A stretch of DNA of 10,869 bases from Nitrososphaerales archaeon TH5894 (GTDB lineage: Archaea > Thermoproteota > Nitrososphaeria > Nitrososphaerales > Nitrososphaeraceae): contig JAATVK010000077.1 in assembly GCA_014523485.1 (NCBI GenBank), positions 1-10,869 of the forward strand. Reading direction: 5' to 3'. Under the pieces are notes generated by a model, which searched no databases, was not told the DNA's origin, and saw only the letters and a list, made by a program, of their open reading frames with translations. This document shows positions 1 through 6,505 of this stretch, piece after piece; the stretch's first letter is position 1, and each line of letters begins with the position of its first letter. Both the position numbers and the translations under genes were made by a program.

Positions 1-91
1 ACCATTCAAATGATATATTTTACAACTAAAAGAAAATTATGATAATATTACTTGTCTAGCATATAAAACAAATAGCTGTTTATCAGAGTTG

Positions 92-595
92 TTATGTAGT
101 ATCCTCGTCTTCTTCTTCTTCTTCTTCTTCTTTATTGTTGTCTAATTCTTGGACCGGTATAGTTGGAACATCAATTTTCACAATTTCATCAGTTGCTAGT
201 CTAAAATCTATTATTTCAGGTCTTTCTGCAATCGAATTTTCTCCTACTTTACATATTATCCCATTATCTTTAATTAATAACGCGCATACTCTAAATTTTT
301 CTCCCATACTTACTTGATTAGCAGTGAGATTAAATTGAAGTTCTGTAGTATTTCCCATCTTCATGCTTTTGAGAGGAGTAAATATCTTAGCTTTTGTCAA
401 TCCATCAGAATTTATAAATGTTATAACATCACCAGTATTCTCAGTTATATCAAAAAAAGTTATTATCACATTCAAATCTTCACCTTGAGTTTGAGCAAAA
501 GAAATCGTTGAAATTGTACAATAGGAGAAGATACCAATAAGTACAAATATAAACATTTTACCTATTTTTATAGTTCCCTTGTTTTTTAGTTTCAT
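92..595 (-). CDS. Exported protein of unknown function with acidic C-terminal tail
   Basis: A 167-residue protein that I do not recognise. The N-terminus has a lysine-rich start (KLKNKGTIKIGK), a hydrophobic stretch at about residues 14-33 and a likely signal peptidase site near SFA-QTQ (about residue 34), so it is probably exported or membrane-tethered. The mature part (about 38-145) alternates short hydrophobic and polar segments typical of a small beta-sandwich, with two cysteines (C104, C115) that could form a disulfide and N-glycosylation-type sequons NTT (82) and NLT (89). The last 12 residues are almost wholly acidic: seven glutamates followed by DED and two threonines, encoded by a trinucleotide repeat. 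The ATG at 595 is the natural start because the signal peptide begins there. It is last in a run of minus-strand genes but lies 184 bases beyond the winged-helix gene and probably has its own promoter. The coding call is firm; the function is unknown. Confidence 0.8.
   Translation of the reverse strand: MKLKNKGTIKIGKMFIFVLIGIFSYCTISTISFAQTQGEDLNVIITFFDITENTGDVITFINSDGLTKAKIFTPLKSMKMGNTTELQFNLTANQVSMGEKFRVCALLIKDNGIICKVGENSIAERPEIIDFRLATDEIVKIDVPTIPVQELDNNKEEEEEEEDEDTT
109..132. repeat. (CTT)8 trinucleotide microsatellite inside a CDS
   Basis: Eight uninterrupted CTT units read on the plus strand; on the minus strand they are GAA codons giving the poly-glutamate tail of the exported protein at 92-595. 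The repeat is in frame, so gain or loss of a unit changes tail length without a frameshift. Confidence 0.9.
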
Positions 596-621
596 AGAAT
601 AGTAGGTAATATAGCATGGTT

Positions 622-629
622 TAATATAT
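622..629 (-). promoter_or_regulatory. Possible TATA box for the 167-aa exported protein gene
   Basis: On the minus strand this reads ATATATTA, centred about 30 bases before the ATG at 595, which would give a leaderless or very short-leader transcript as is usual in archaea. A second, better-looking TATA-like string (TTTATATA, 649-656) lies about 57 bases upstream and is an alternative. The whole 596-779 gap is extremely AT-rich, so chance matches are likely. Confidence 0.35.
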
Positions 630-779
630 GAAGTTTATCAAATTAAATTATATAAACTCAATCTATATAATATTAAGAATTATTTTCTTTCTTTTCAAAC
701 CATAAAATTATATCTTTTTTTTATAGATAACTTTTCCAGTATATAATATATTAGTATGTTACCTTTCAGAAGAGAACTA

Positions 780-1076
780 TTAAATATTGTCTATGTATCC
801 TATTTCATAAAAAAATAATACCAGTCGTTGCACATATTTATTTTCTCTATTAATTGAATAAAGACTATTGCTAATTTTTTGTTCTATCACCCATTCAATT
901 TTTACTAGCTCAGCTACATTTCTTTTTATATCCTCTCTTTTAAGATGTGTCTTCTTATGTAACCTATATACAGTTAATAATTTTTTCTCCTCTGCTAATG
1001 CTCTTAATATTTTTATTTTACCTATACTTCCTAGTCCTTCTTCTACAATATCTTTGACCTGAAAGGCATCATTCAT
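780..1076 (-). CDS. Small winged-helix DNA-binding protein downstream of orc1/cdc6
   Basis: A 98-residue protein with the outline of a winged helix-turn-helix domain. A first helix lies around GSIGKIKILRALAEE (16-30), a helix-turn-helix follows around residues 35-62 (LTVYRLHKKTHLKREDIKRN and the next helix AELVKIEWV), a beta-wing around 63-76 (VIEQKISNSLYSI), and a closing amphipathic helix at 79-95 that could mediate dimerisation. It resembles ArsR/MarR-like archaeal regulators in general shape; no specific family was recognised. Its ATG lies 6 bases after the stop of the Orc1/Cdc6-type gene, so the two are almost certainly co-transcribed. That pairing suggests either autoregulation of the initiator gene or a role as an accessory DNA-binding factor, both inferences. 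No T-tract terminator is visible on the minus strand just after it. Confidence 0.8.
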   Translation of the reverse strand: MNDAFQVKDIVEEGLGSIGKIKILRALAEEKKLLTVYRLHKKTHLKREDIKRNVAELVKIEWVIEQKISNSLYSINRENKYVQRLVLFFYEIGYIDNI

Positions 1077-1082
1077 TTGAAA

Positions 1083-2243
1083 TTAAGAAGTTGAATCTAT
1101 CTTACTTATTAATGTCTTCTCTAAGTTTTCTACAGATGATGATATAAAACTAATTTTTTTTAAAGAGATTATTTTGATAATCTTTCTAGTGGCAAGATCA
1201 TCTAAAATATCTTCTATATCTAATTTTCTTAATTTGTATTTTTCAGCAATCTCTAAACTCTGTATTCTAATTTCCTTTAAATCAACATAATCTTTATGTT
1301 TAATCTTTAATCCCTTTATTATTCCTAGCAAAACAATTATTTGTAACTTGGATAATTCTATAATATCCTCATCCGTAATTCCGTTATAGATTTGTTTATT
1401 GATTTTTTTTACATGATCCAAGAGTACTCTTTCTGTTCCCTCAGATTCTGCAAGATTTCCTGCATACGATAGTAAATCTAATGCATATCTTATATCCCCA
1501 TTGACAATAGGAGAAATTACTATTTTTGCTATCCAATCAATTATATCTGTACCAATTACATTTTCTTGAAAGGCATCTTTTGAACGTCTAATAAGGATAT
1601 CACTTACTTGGTCAATTGTGTAGTTAGGAAATTCTATATATGTTCGTCCCATTGAACTTAATTCAGCTTCGTCTAACTTCTCATAAAACTCAGTACTTCG
1701 AGCAATAAAAATAACTCCCATTACGTTACATTTTTTGGAGGGATCAAATTCATTCAATCTTGTAAGATCATAAATGATTCCAATTTCTTTAGAAATTTTG
1801 ATTAAATAATCGATTTCATCAAGTATGATTAAAGAATACATATTATTTATACTTAAATAATCAAGCAATTGTCTAAGCATCTCCTCAGCACTAAGACCTT
1901 GTGCAGGCAATTCTGGGGCGATACAACTTAACAAGTATTTGTAAATTGCATATTTATTTCCTCCTTGTAATTTTAAATTTATGTATACTATTTTGATATT
2001 TATTTTATTTTTTCTTAATTCATTTTCTAAAATATCAGAGAATTTAATAACTGTTGATGTTTTCCCTATTCCTGCTGGACCAATTATTTGTAAGACCGTT
2101 AAAGGAAATTTGTCTGGATCATCTTTTATATCCAAAAATGTTCTAACTAAGATATCTATTTGCTTCTCTCTATGAGGGATCTCTTTAGGTAAATATCGAG
2201 GTGATAATTTTTTTCTATCTTTAAAAATAATACTGTCAGACAT
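1083..2243 (-). CDS. cdc6: Orc1/Cdc6-type AAA+ replication initiator (possibly divergent paralog)
   Basis: A 386-residue protein of normal length for archaeal Orc1/Cdc6, the ATPases that bind replication origins and load MCM. The N-terminus (IFKDRKKLSPRYLPKEIPHRE, about 6-26) matches the family's opening. Walker A is GPAGIGKTST (55-64), Walker B is LIILDEID (138-145), and the sensor-2 region is NGDIRYALDLL (248-258) with its arginine (R252) kept. The C-terminal ~100 residues (about 290-386) fit the winged-helix origin-binding domain. Two positions look unusual. The sensor-1 region reads VIFIARS (177-183) where many archaeal homologues have I-S-N-D, and the following segment DEAELSSMG (191-199) lacks the arginine many homologues carry in DPRVKSSL-like text. 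The ATG at 2243 fits the usual N-terminus. It is first of a two-gene unit with the winged-helix gene. Family assignment is strong; whether it is the main initiator or a paralog cannot be told from this window. Confidence 0.9.
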   Translation of the reverse strand: MSDSIIFKDRKKLSPRYLPKEIPHREKQIDILVRTFLDIKDDPDKFPLTVLQIIGPAGIGKTSTVIKFSDILENELRKNKINIKIVYINLKLQGGNKYAIYKYLLSCIAPELPAQGLSAEEMLRQLLDYLSINNMYSLIILDEIDYLIKISKEIGIIYDLTRLNEFDPSKKCNVMGVIFIARSTEFYEKLDEAELSSMGRTYIEFPNYTIDQVSDILIRRSKDAFQENVIGTDIIDWIAKIVISPIVNGDIRYALDLLSYAGNLAESEGTERVLLDHVKKINKQIYNGITDEDIIELSKLQIIVLLGIIKGLKIKHKDYVDLKEIRIQSLEIAEKYKLRKLDIEDILDDLATRKIIKIISLKKISFISSSVENLEKTLISKIDSTS

Positions 2244-2272
2244 ATATTGTGTTACACTACCATCTATTTGTT

Positions 2273-2280
2273 CTTAATAT
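2273..2280 (-). promoter_or_regulatory. Possible TATA box for the orc1/cdc6-type gene
   Basis: Minus-strand ATATTAAG, centred about 34 bases before the ATG at 2243, in the 69-base gap after the methyltransferase gene. The spacing suits a short-leader transcript. The region is nearly all A/T, so this is a weak call. No origin-recognition-box-like G-rich repeat was seen in the gap. Confidence 0.3.
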
Positions 2281-2312
2281 TATTAATTATTCTTTGGCAC
2301 AAATCTCCTTAT

Positions 2313-3302
2313 TTAGTATTTATTTAAATTTACTTTATGTTTTGAGATTTTTTTTGCTTTAATAAAGTCTACAAAGTAAAATAAATAAATTCTTTCATTT
2401 ATTTTTAATATCCACGGAATAAAGGCTTCTTTTTTCAAACTTGATTCATTTATTTCAAATCCATTTTCTTCAACCAAGATTCTAAAGGACCTAGCATCAT
2501 ATTTTTTGTCTAAAATTCTCTCCCTATTAAAATCATATGGATCTGTAATTATAAGATCACTTTGGGGTTTTAATAACCAATGACAAGAAGATAATAGTTT
2601 CGTAGTATTAACTAACTCAATTAGATTAATTGCCATTATAAGGTCAAATTTCATAGGATGAAAAGGAGGAAATTCTGCGTCAGCTACACAAAATTCTACA
2701 TTTCCGTGCCTAAATTCTTGCATATATTTACGAGCTTCCTTTATGAATGAAAATGAAAGATCTATTCCTACTACAAATGAATATTTTTGAGAAAGTTGCA
2801 AGGTAGTTTTACCCATTGCACATCCTATATCCAAAGCTATGCCGTCTATCTTTGGGTTTATACTATTGAATACACGATCATACAGTTCATTAGCGTTCGG
2901 ACTTCCTTTCAAGGATTTCACGAGCCGATCCTCTTTGTGATTTTCTTGTTGAAGCCATTTATAAGGTAAATACCAAATTCCACCGTCTTCATAGGTATTA
3001 TTTTTATTGGATAAAACTATTTTTTTTCCTATATCCTTTAGATATTCCTTCATTTCTTTTGAATGACAATGTAACAACCATTTTCCGTACAGTTCTGTCC
3101 TATTTTGGATGTAGTCAAAGATGTCTTTTACAACCATTGCTATACCTTCAATAATGGGATATTTTGTATCACATTCAATACAATATAAAAAACCTTCCTT
3201 ACATTCATTCTGGTTATCAGTAATTAAATTATTTAATTTTAAACGAATCTGTTTATCAGAATGGTTTAAACAAACTAGATGATTGACAAATTGAATCTTC
3301 AT
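2313..3302 (-). CDS. Class I SAM-dependent methyltransferase with N-terminal Trm112-like zinc domain
   Basis: A 329-residue protein in two parts. Residues 1-60 look like a Trm112p-type zinc-binding fold: C11-x2-H14 early on, then LYCIECDTKYPIIEGIAMV with C41-x2-C44, the CxxC-x-x-x-YPI pattern typical of that fold. A helical linker (65-150) leads to a Rossmann methyltransferase. Motif I is ALDIGCAMGKTT (156-167), the acidic SAM-ribose position is in VVGIDLS (177-183), motif II-like is FCVADAEFPPF (204-214), and FDLIMAINLIELV (219-231) is the post-II strand. The tail LLKPQSDLIITDPYDF (243-258) fits the final strands of the core domain. Substrate is unknown; related architectures act on small molecules, lipids or quinones as well as on RNA or protein. 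It lies 98 bases after the 455-aa exported protein gene and 69 bases before orc1/cdc6 in transcription order, so a joint transcript is possible but unproven. Confidence 0.85.
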   Translation of the reverse strand: MKIQFVNHLVCLNHSDKQIRLKLNNLITDNQNECKEGFLYCIECDTKYPIIEGIAMVVKDIFDYIQNRTELYGKWLLHCHSKEMKEYLKDIGKKIVLSNKNNTYEDGGIWYLPYKWLQQENHKEDRLVKSLKGSPNANELYDRVFNSINPKIDGIALDIGCAMGKTTLQLSQKYSFVVGIDLSFSFIKEARKYMQEFRHGNVEFCVADAEFPPFHPMKFDLIMAINLIELVNTTKLLSSCHWLLKPQSDLIITDPYDFNRERILDKKYDARSFRILVEENGFEINESSLKKEAFIPWILKINERIYLFYFVDFIKAKKISKHKVNLNKY

Positions 3303-3400
3303 AAATCATTTAAATTACGTATAAACTATAATAACCTAACACTTCTACTATAAAGGAAAATTTTAATGTGATACGACATATTTTTCTGCATTGTTTTTTG

Positions 3401-4768
3401 TCAAGAGACCACTATAGTTCCTCTAGCTATTCCATTTCTTGTTTGGTCAGGAGTAGCTACATCCGGATAGGTTATACCTTTTATATGTACTTCCATTTGG
3501 TAAATTCCTTTGGATGGAAACTTGAGAACCTGGGAATCTGTTGCGTTACGTGCTATCAAATCTTGTTTTGTAATAATTTTATTTCCTGATTTATCGTAAA
3601 TTATAATATCATATTTGATATCACCATTTATTTCTTTAGTTGAAAGGGCATCGGAAAAACGTAACTGTAGATTTGTATCTTGATTAGGTAAAATTTGTTC
3701 ATCCCAATTCAAATTTACTAGAATGCCTCCAACATCTGATACCACTTCTGATGTAGTTTCAACTATTTTTTGTTCAGCAGGAGAAAGAGTAAAATTCATT
3801 GTGCTAGCAGTATTATTAGTACTATTAGTATTAGCATCATTATTTATTTTTTCAGCAATTTTTATAATGTCTGCTTTATTCAGCAATAAATGGATGATAA
3901 AATTATTTTCTTCAGTAAATGGATCTAATGCAATTGACCTTCCAACCAAAGGATTTCCATTAACTACAGCATCAAAAGCATTTTTTTCACTAAACTTTGT
4001 AAGTGTTTTGGGTATCTTTATTTCTTCATGAACAAAAATATTGTTGTCCTGTATTCTTTTTAAGTCCCAATTAAAAGGCATTATCCATGATATGTTACTT
4101 TTTTGAGAATCATATTTAAAGTTCTGAATTTGGTCATAATAAGATATTAGAGTTATATTATATTTTTTTCCACTGTCAATTATATCATCTCTATATACAT
4201 CACCTACACTAAGCCATGAATCAAACCTTGGAGCATTTTCGGGTGTAAATATATTTCTAGGACTGTCTATTCCAAATATTTCTATTGCAAAATGATATAG
4301 TCCTCCTTCTAAAAGTAACGGACCATTAATAGTAATATCTCCTGTCTCACTAGTCCATCCACCAAGAAAAGGTTCAGTAGAACCAAAGACAGTAATAGAT
4401 TCACTAGAAGTAGGATTAATCTTTAACTTTAAAGGACCTGTAGGAGAGTGAAAAAGATCTCTCATTAATAACTTGTCATCTTTTTCAACTGCTATAAAAT
4501 ATGAAACAAATTTAATAGTTTCGTCAGTTTTTGCATCAAATAATTTTAACTCAAAAAATGAATTTTCTTTGCTATCTGAAGTGAGTACTGGAGGATTAAT
4601 TTTAGTATAGAGACTTGCCTCCCTGTCACCTACGGAAGCAGGAGGTAATCTCTCTTCAAATAAACCATCAGAAAAAGCATAATGAATTGGATTAATTAAT
4701 AATATATGGAATAAAATAAAAAACGCAATTATTTGTATAGAGCATAAAAAACTCATTTTAGGACTCAT
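3401..4768 (-). CDS. Large exported protein of unknown function with C-terminal Ig-like domain
   Basis: A 455-residue protein. Residues 1-33 form a signal peptide (hydrophobic core IQIIAFFILFHILLIN, likely cleavage around HYAFSDG). The body carries phrases such as PPASVGDREASLYTKINPP (42-60) followed by long beta-rich stretches (70-300), consistent with stacked beta-sandwich domains. An Asn/Thr-rich linker (NNDANTNSTNNTASTMN, about 309-325, several N-x-S/T sequons) joins a C-terminal domain (about 348-455) with fibronectin/Ig-like features: NLQLRFSDA, YDIIIYDKSGNKI and KGIYQMEVHIKG. Proteins of this type, often with repeats of such a domain, are common on or outside thaumarchaeal cells (my recollection of the group, not tested). 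There is no C-terminal membrane anchor or sorting motif; it ends GTIVVS. Start is the ATG at 4768; a second in-frame ATG at codon 5 would also keep the signal peptide. Function unknown. Confidence 0.8.
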   Translation of the reverse strand: MSPKMSFLCSIQIIAFFILFHILLINPIHYAFSDGLFEERLPPASVGDREASLYTKINPPVLTSDSKENSFFELKLFDAKTDETIKFVSYFIAVEKDDKLLMRDLFHSPTGPLKLKINPTSSESITVFGSTEPFLGGWTSETGDITINGPLLLEGGLYHFAIEIFGIDSPRNIFTPENAPRFDSWLSVGDVYRDDIIDSGKKYNITLISYYDQIQNFKYDSQKSNISWIMPFNWDLKRIQDNNIFVHEEIKIPKTLTKFSEKNAFDAVVNGNPLVGRSIALDPFTEENNFIIHLLLNKADIIKIAEKINNDANTNSTNNTASTMNFTLSPAEQKIVETTSEVVSDVGGILVNLNWDEQILPNQDTNLQLRFSDALSTKEINGDIKYDIIIYDKSGNKIITKQDLIARNATDSQVLKFPSKGIYQMEVHIKGITYPDVATPDQTRNGIARGTIVVS

Positions 4769-4796
4769 TTATACCAAATTTATTGTATTCAACCTG

Positions 4797-4805
4797 CTTT
4801 TAAAA
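4797..4805 (-). promoter_or_regulatory. Possible TATA box for the 455-aa exported protein gene
   Basis: Minus-strand TTTTAAAAG, centred about 33 bases before the ATG at 4768, in the 63-base gap between nep1 and this gene. Its upstream edge lies about 18 bases from the 12-bp palindrome at 4823-4834, a suitable geometry for a regulator site, but no direct evidence links them. Confidence 0.4.
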
Positions 4806-4822
4806 TTCTTTCTTTTTAAAAG

Positions 4823-4834
4823 TAGTGCGCACTA
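4823..4834. promoter_or_regulatory. Perfect 12-bp palindrome overlapping the nep1 stop codon
   Basis: TAGTGCGCACTA equals its own reverse complement. It is a GC-rich island in very AT-rich surroundings, its left-hand TAG on the minus strand is the nep1 stop codon, and it lies just upstream of the putative promoter of the exported-protein gene. It could be a dimeric regulator site or a short terminator stem (only CTTTT follows it on the minus strand). Role is unproven. Confidence 0.4.
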
Positions 4835-5563
4835 GACAGAAAAATAACGATTTTCGCATTCATAGACTAATCTGGATATAACAACATGGGCATCTATTTG
4901 CTCATTTGCAATAGAATATGTCAAATGAAATCTCTCTCTTGTACTTTGAGAAAAATCCCCATTTTGAAATCCACCTATTACAAAAACTATTTTTTTATTA
5001 TTTGTTTCTATATTTTCATTTACAATAGTTTTGAGGTCTTTGGGAATACCTGTACTCGAAAATCCTATTATTTTATCGGCTTTAATAACTTTATCAACCA
5101 ACTTATCAAAAGTCATATTTTTTTCAATTTTTAATAAATATTTATTGTAATCTTTTTCATTATTTTTTATCTCCTTTTCCTGATATAGTTTTATCATTAA
5201 TCCCTCAAATCGTCTATAAGATTTTGGTATACGGACTTGTTCGCCGATAAAAATTACTTTATTGTCTATAGTATGAAGGTATACATCCACCAAATTATTT
5301 AAGAAGAGAGGAGTTGATAGTATTGACAACAAACATATATGTACAAGATCTGGTCTCCCTCTTTTCCAAATACAATCTATATTTTTTTCTTTCATGGCGA
5401 TATAGTGGTAGCTTTTGTCAAGAAAAACTTCACTAACCGACTTACCAACTTTCTTAGAATAATTAATTATTAGATGATTATTTCTTAATTCGTTTGGTAT
5501 AATTTCAAGTGCAGATTCTGCTAACACGATAGCAATGCGGGATCTTATCAAGTTGAATAGCAT
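4832..5563 (-). CDS. nep1: rRNA small-subunit pseudouridine N1-methyltransferase Nep1 (Emg1)
   Basis: A 243-residue SPOUT-class methyltransferase of normal length. Nep1/Emg1 methylates a hypermodified pseudouridine in helix 35 of small-subunit rRNA and assists 30S/40S assembly. Diagnostic stretches are present in order: RGRPDLVHICLLSILSTPL (68-86), with the RGRPD signature; VYLHTID (94-100); RIPKSYRRFEGLM (111-123), the positively charged RNA-binding strand; then the knot/SAM region ADKIIGFSSTG (162-172), VIGGFQNGDF (195-204) and the closing AHVVISRLVYECE (225-237). The N-terminus (IAIVLAESALEIIP) is the usual first strand, supporting the ATG at 5563. It is transcribed divergently from rnp4 with a 99-base shared promoter region, so ribosome and RNase P biogenesis genes sit back to back. 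No odd residues were noticed. Confidence 0.95.
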   Translation of the reverse strand: MLFNLIRSRIAIVLAESALEIIPNELRNNHLIINYSKKVGKSVSEVFLDKSYHYIAMKEKNIDCIWKRGRPDLVHICLLSILSTPLFLNNLVDVYLHTIDNKVIFIGEQVRIPKSYRRFEGLMIKLYQEKEIKNNEKDYNKYLLKIEKNMTFDKLVDKVIKADKIIGFSSTGIPKDLKTIVNENIETNNKKIVFVIGGFQNGDFSQSTRERFHLTYSIANEQIDAHVVISRLVYECENRYFSV

Positions 5564-5589
5564 TACTTTGCTATCTTTTATTATTTAAT

Positions 5590-5597
5590 GATATAAT
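5590..5597 (-). promoter_or_regulatory. Likely TATA box for nep1
   Basis: Minus-strand ATTATATC (rc of 5590-5597), centred about 31 bases before the nep1 ATG at 5563, consistent with a nearly leaderless mRNA. A TTTAAT-like alternative is closer (about 23 bases). Confidence 0.45.
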
Positions 5598-5632
5598 GGT
5601 CATATTATTGACTTGCAAATTCTTTCTAGAGC

Positions 5633-5643
5633 ATAAAATTTTT
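5633..5643 (+). promoter_or_regulatory. Likely TATA box for rnp4
   Basis: ATAAAATTTTT, centred about 26 bases before the TTG at 5663. This spacing predicts transcription starting at or next to that TTG, a leaderless mRNA, and supports TTG 5663 over TTG 5675 as the start codon. Confidence 0.45.
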
Positions 5644-5662
5644 ATTTGAAAAATGTAATTTA

Positions 5663-5974
5663 TTGTTCATAATTTTGGGAAAACGTCAAGCGAAACTATT
5701 AGGACAAGAAAGAATCTTGATATTAATGAGAAGTGCTTTTCAAGAAATAGGTAATGATTACAAATTAGCCAATGATCAAGCACAGCTCGCTAAAAAAATT
5801 GCAAAAAGATTACGACTAAAACTTCCTTATGATATCCGTCAGTTCTATTGTAAAAAATGTAAATTATTTATCTGTCCTGGTTTTAATTGTAGGGTAAGAA
5901 TTGGTAGATCAAAAATCAAGGCATTAAGAATAACATGTCTATCTTGTAATAATGTTTATCGAAAGCTGATTTGA
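5663..5974 (+). CDS. rnp4: RNase P protein component 4 (Rpp21 family)
   Basis: About 103 residues. This is the archaeal Rpp21/Rnp4 subunit of RNase P, which matures tRNA 5' ends and works with Rpp29. The helical N-terminus (AKLLGQERILILMRSAFQEI, then LAKKIAKRLRLKLP, about 42-55) is the Rpp29-binding half. The zinc ribbon uses C63-x2-C66 (YCKKCKLFICPG) and C92-x2-C95 (TCLSCNNVYRK), with the family phrase PGFNCRVRI at 72-80. No ATG exists in frame upstream: the frame is closed by a TAG at 5627-5629 and the ATG at 5653 is in another frame. The start is therefore TTG, at 5663 or at 5675. The former fits the TATA box spacing. Gene order rnp4-rps19e-PDCD5 is a familiar archaeal arrangement. Confidence 0.92.
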   Translation: MFIILGKRQAKLLGQERILILMRSAFQEIGNDYKLANDQAQLAKKIAKRLRLKLPYDIRQFYCKKCKLFICPGFNCRVRIGRSKIKALRITCLSCNNVYRKLI

Positions 5975-6004
5975 TATAGTTTTTGAGATTCGTGAGAATA
6001 AGGA

Positions 6005-6010
6005 TTTATA
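6005..6010 (+). promoter_or_regulatory. Likely TATA box for rps19e
   Basis: TTTATA, preceded by purine-rich AATAAGGA that could act as a BRE, centred about 31 bases before the ATG at 6039. It indicates that rps19e can be transcribed from its own promoter rather than only by read-through from rnp4, which ends 64 bases upstream. Confidence 0.5.
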
Positions 6011-6038
6011 GGGGTATTAGAATTATTGTGATACTATA

Positions 6039-6491
6039 ATGGCTAAAGTTTACGACGTTCCATCTGATAGGTTTATTGAAAAATTAGCTACATTTTTAAA
6101 AAATGATAAAAAGATCGAACCACCTTCATGGTCATATTTTACCAAAACCGGTCCTCATACTGAAAAAATACCACAAAATAAAGATTGGTGGTATATTAGA
6201 TGTGCATCAATACTACGGAAAGTGTATATTCACGGACCGATAAGTGTCGAAGATCTAAGAAGTAAATATGGAGGAAGCAAACAAAGGGGATACAATATTG
6301 CTCATCACGTTGATGCTAGCGGCGGGATAATAAGAACAGGTCTAAAACAATTGGAAAGTTCAGGATATGTTGTTAAGAAAAATAAAGGAAGGATAGTATC
6401 AGACGACGGAATGAAAAGAGTCGATAGAATAGCAACTGAGCTTCACAAAGAGTTACAGAAAACAAACCAGGAATTGAGTCGATATTCTTGA
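6039..6491 (+). CDS. rps19e: 30S ribosomal protein eS19 (S19e)
   Basis: A 150-residue archaeal/eukaryotic-type small-subunit protein needed for late 30S maturation; it binds the head of the subunit. The opening MAKVYDVPSDRFIEKLA is the usual N-terminus and confirms the ATG at 6039. Typical family segments follow: WWYIRCASILRKVYIHGPIS (50-69), LRSKYGGSKQRG (73-84), and GIIRTGLKQLESSGYVV (96-112), a winged-helix core, with GRIVSDDGMKRVDRIA (117-132) near the end. Length is normal. The PDCD5-family gene starts 14 bases after the stop, so the two probably share a transcript. Confidence 0.97.
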   Translation: MAKVYDVPSDRFIEKLATFLKNDKKIEPPSWSYFTKTGPHTEKIPQNKDWWYIRCASILRKVYIHGPISVEDLRSKYGGSKQRGYNIAHHVDASGGIIRTGLKQLESSGYVVKKNKGRIVSDDGMKRVDRIATELHKELQKTNQELSRYS

Positions 6492-6505
6492 TGAGTTAAA
6501 GAAAA

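Noticed and set aside
711..729. Hairpin TATCT-loop-AGATA around a T8 run as terminator
   Set aside because: The stem is only 5 bp and the T-run reads as A on the minus strand, the strand on which the adjacent genes are transcribed.
2244..2312. Replication origin next to the orc1/cdc6-type gene
   Set aside because: Origins often lie beside this gene, but neither 2244-2312 nor 596-779 shows repeated G-rich origin-recognition boxes or a clear inverted repeat pair; AT-richness alone is not informative here.
2296..2312. AAGGAG Shine-Dalgarno-like string upstream of orc1/cdc6 on the minus strand
   Set aside because: It lies about 60 bases before the ATG, far too distant to position a ribosome there.
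3723..4031. Plus-strand 102-codon open frame inside the exported-protein gene
   Set aside because: It is antisense to a well-supported CDS, overlaps the beta-rich body and linker, and its composition is what the complement of that gene gives.
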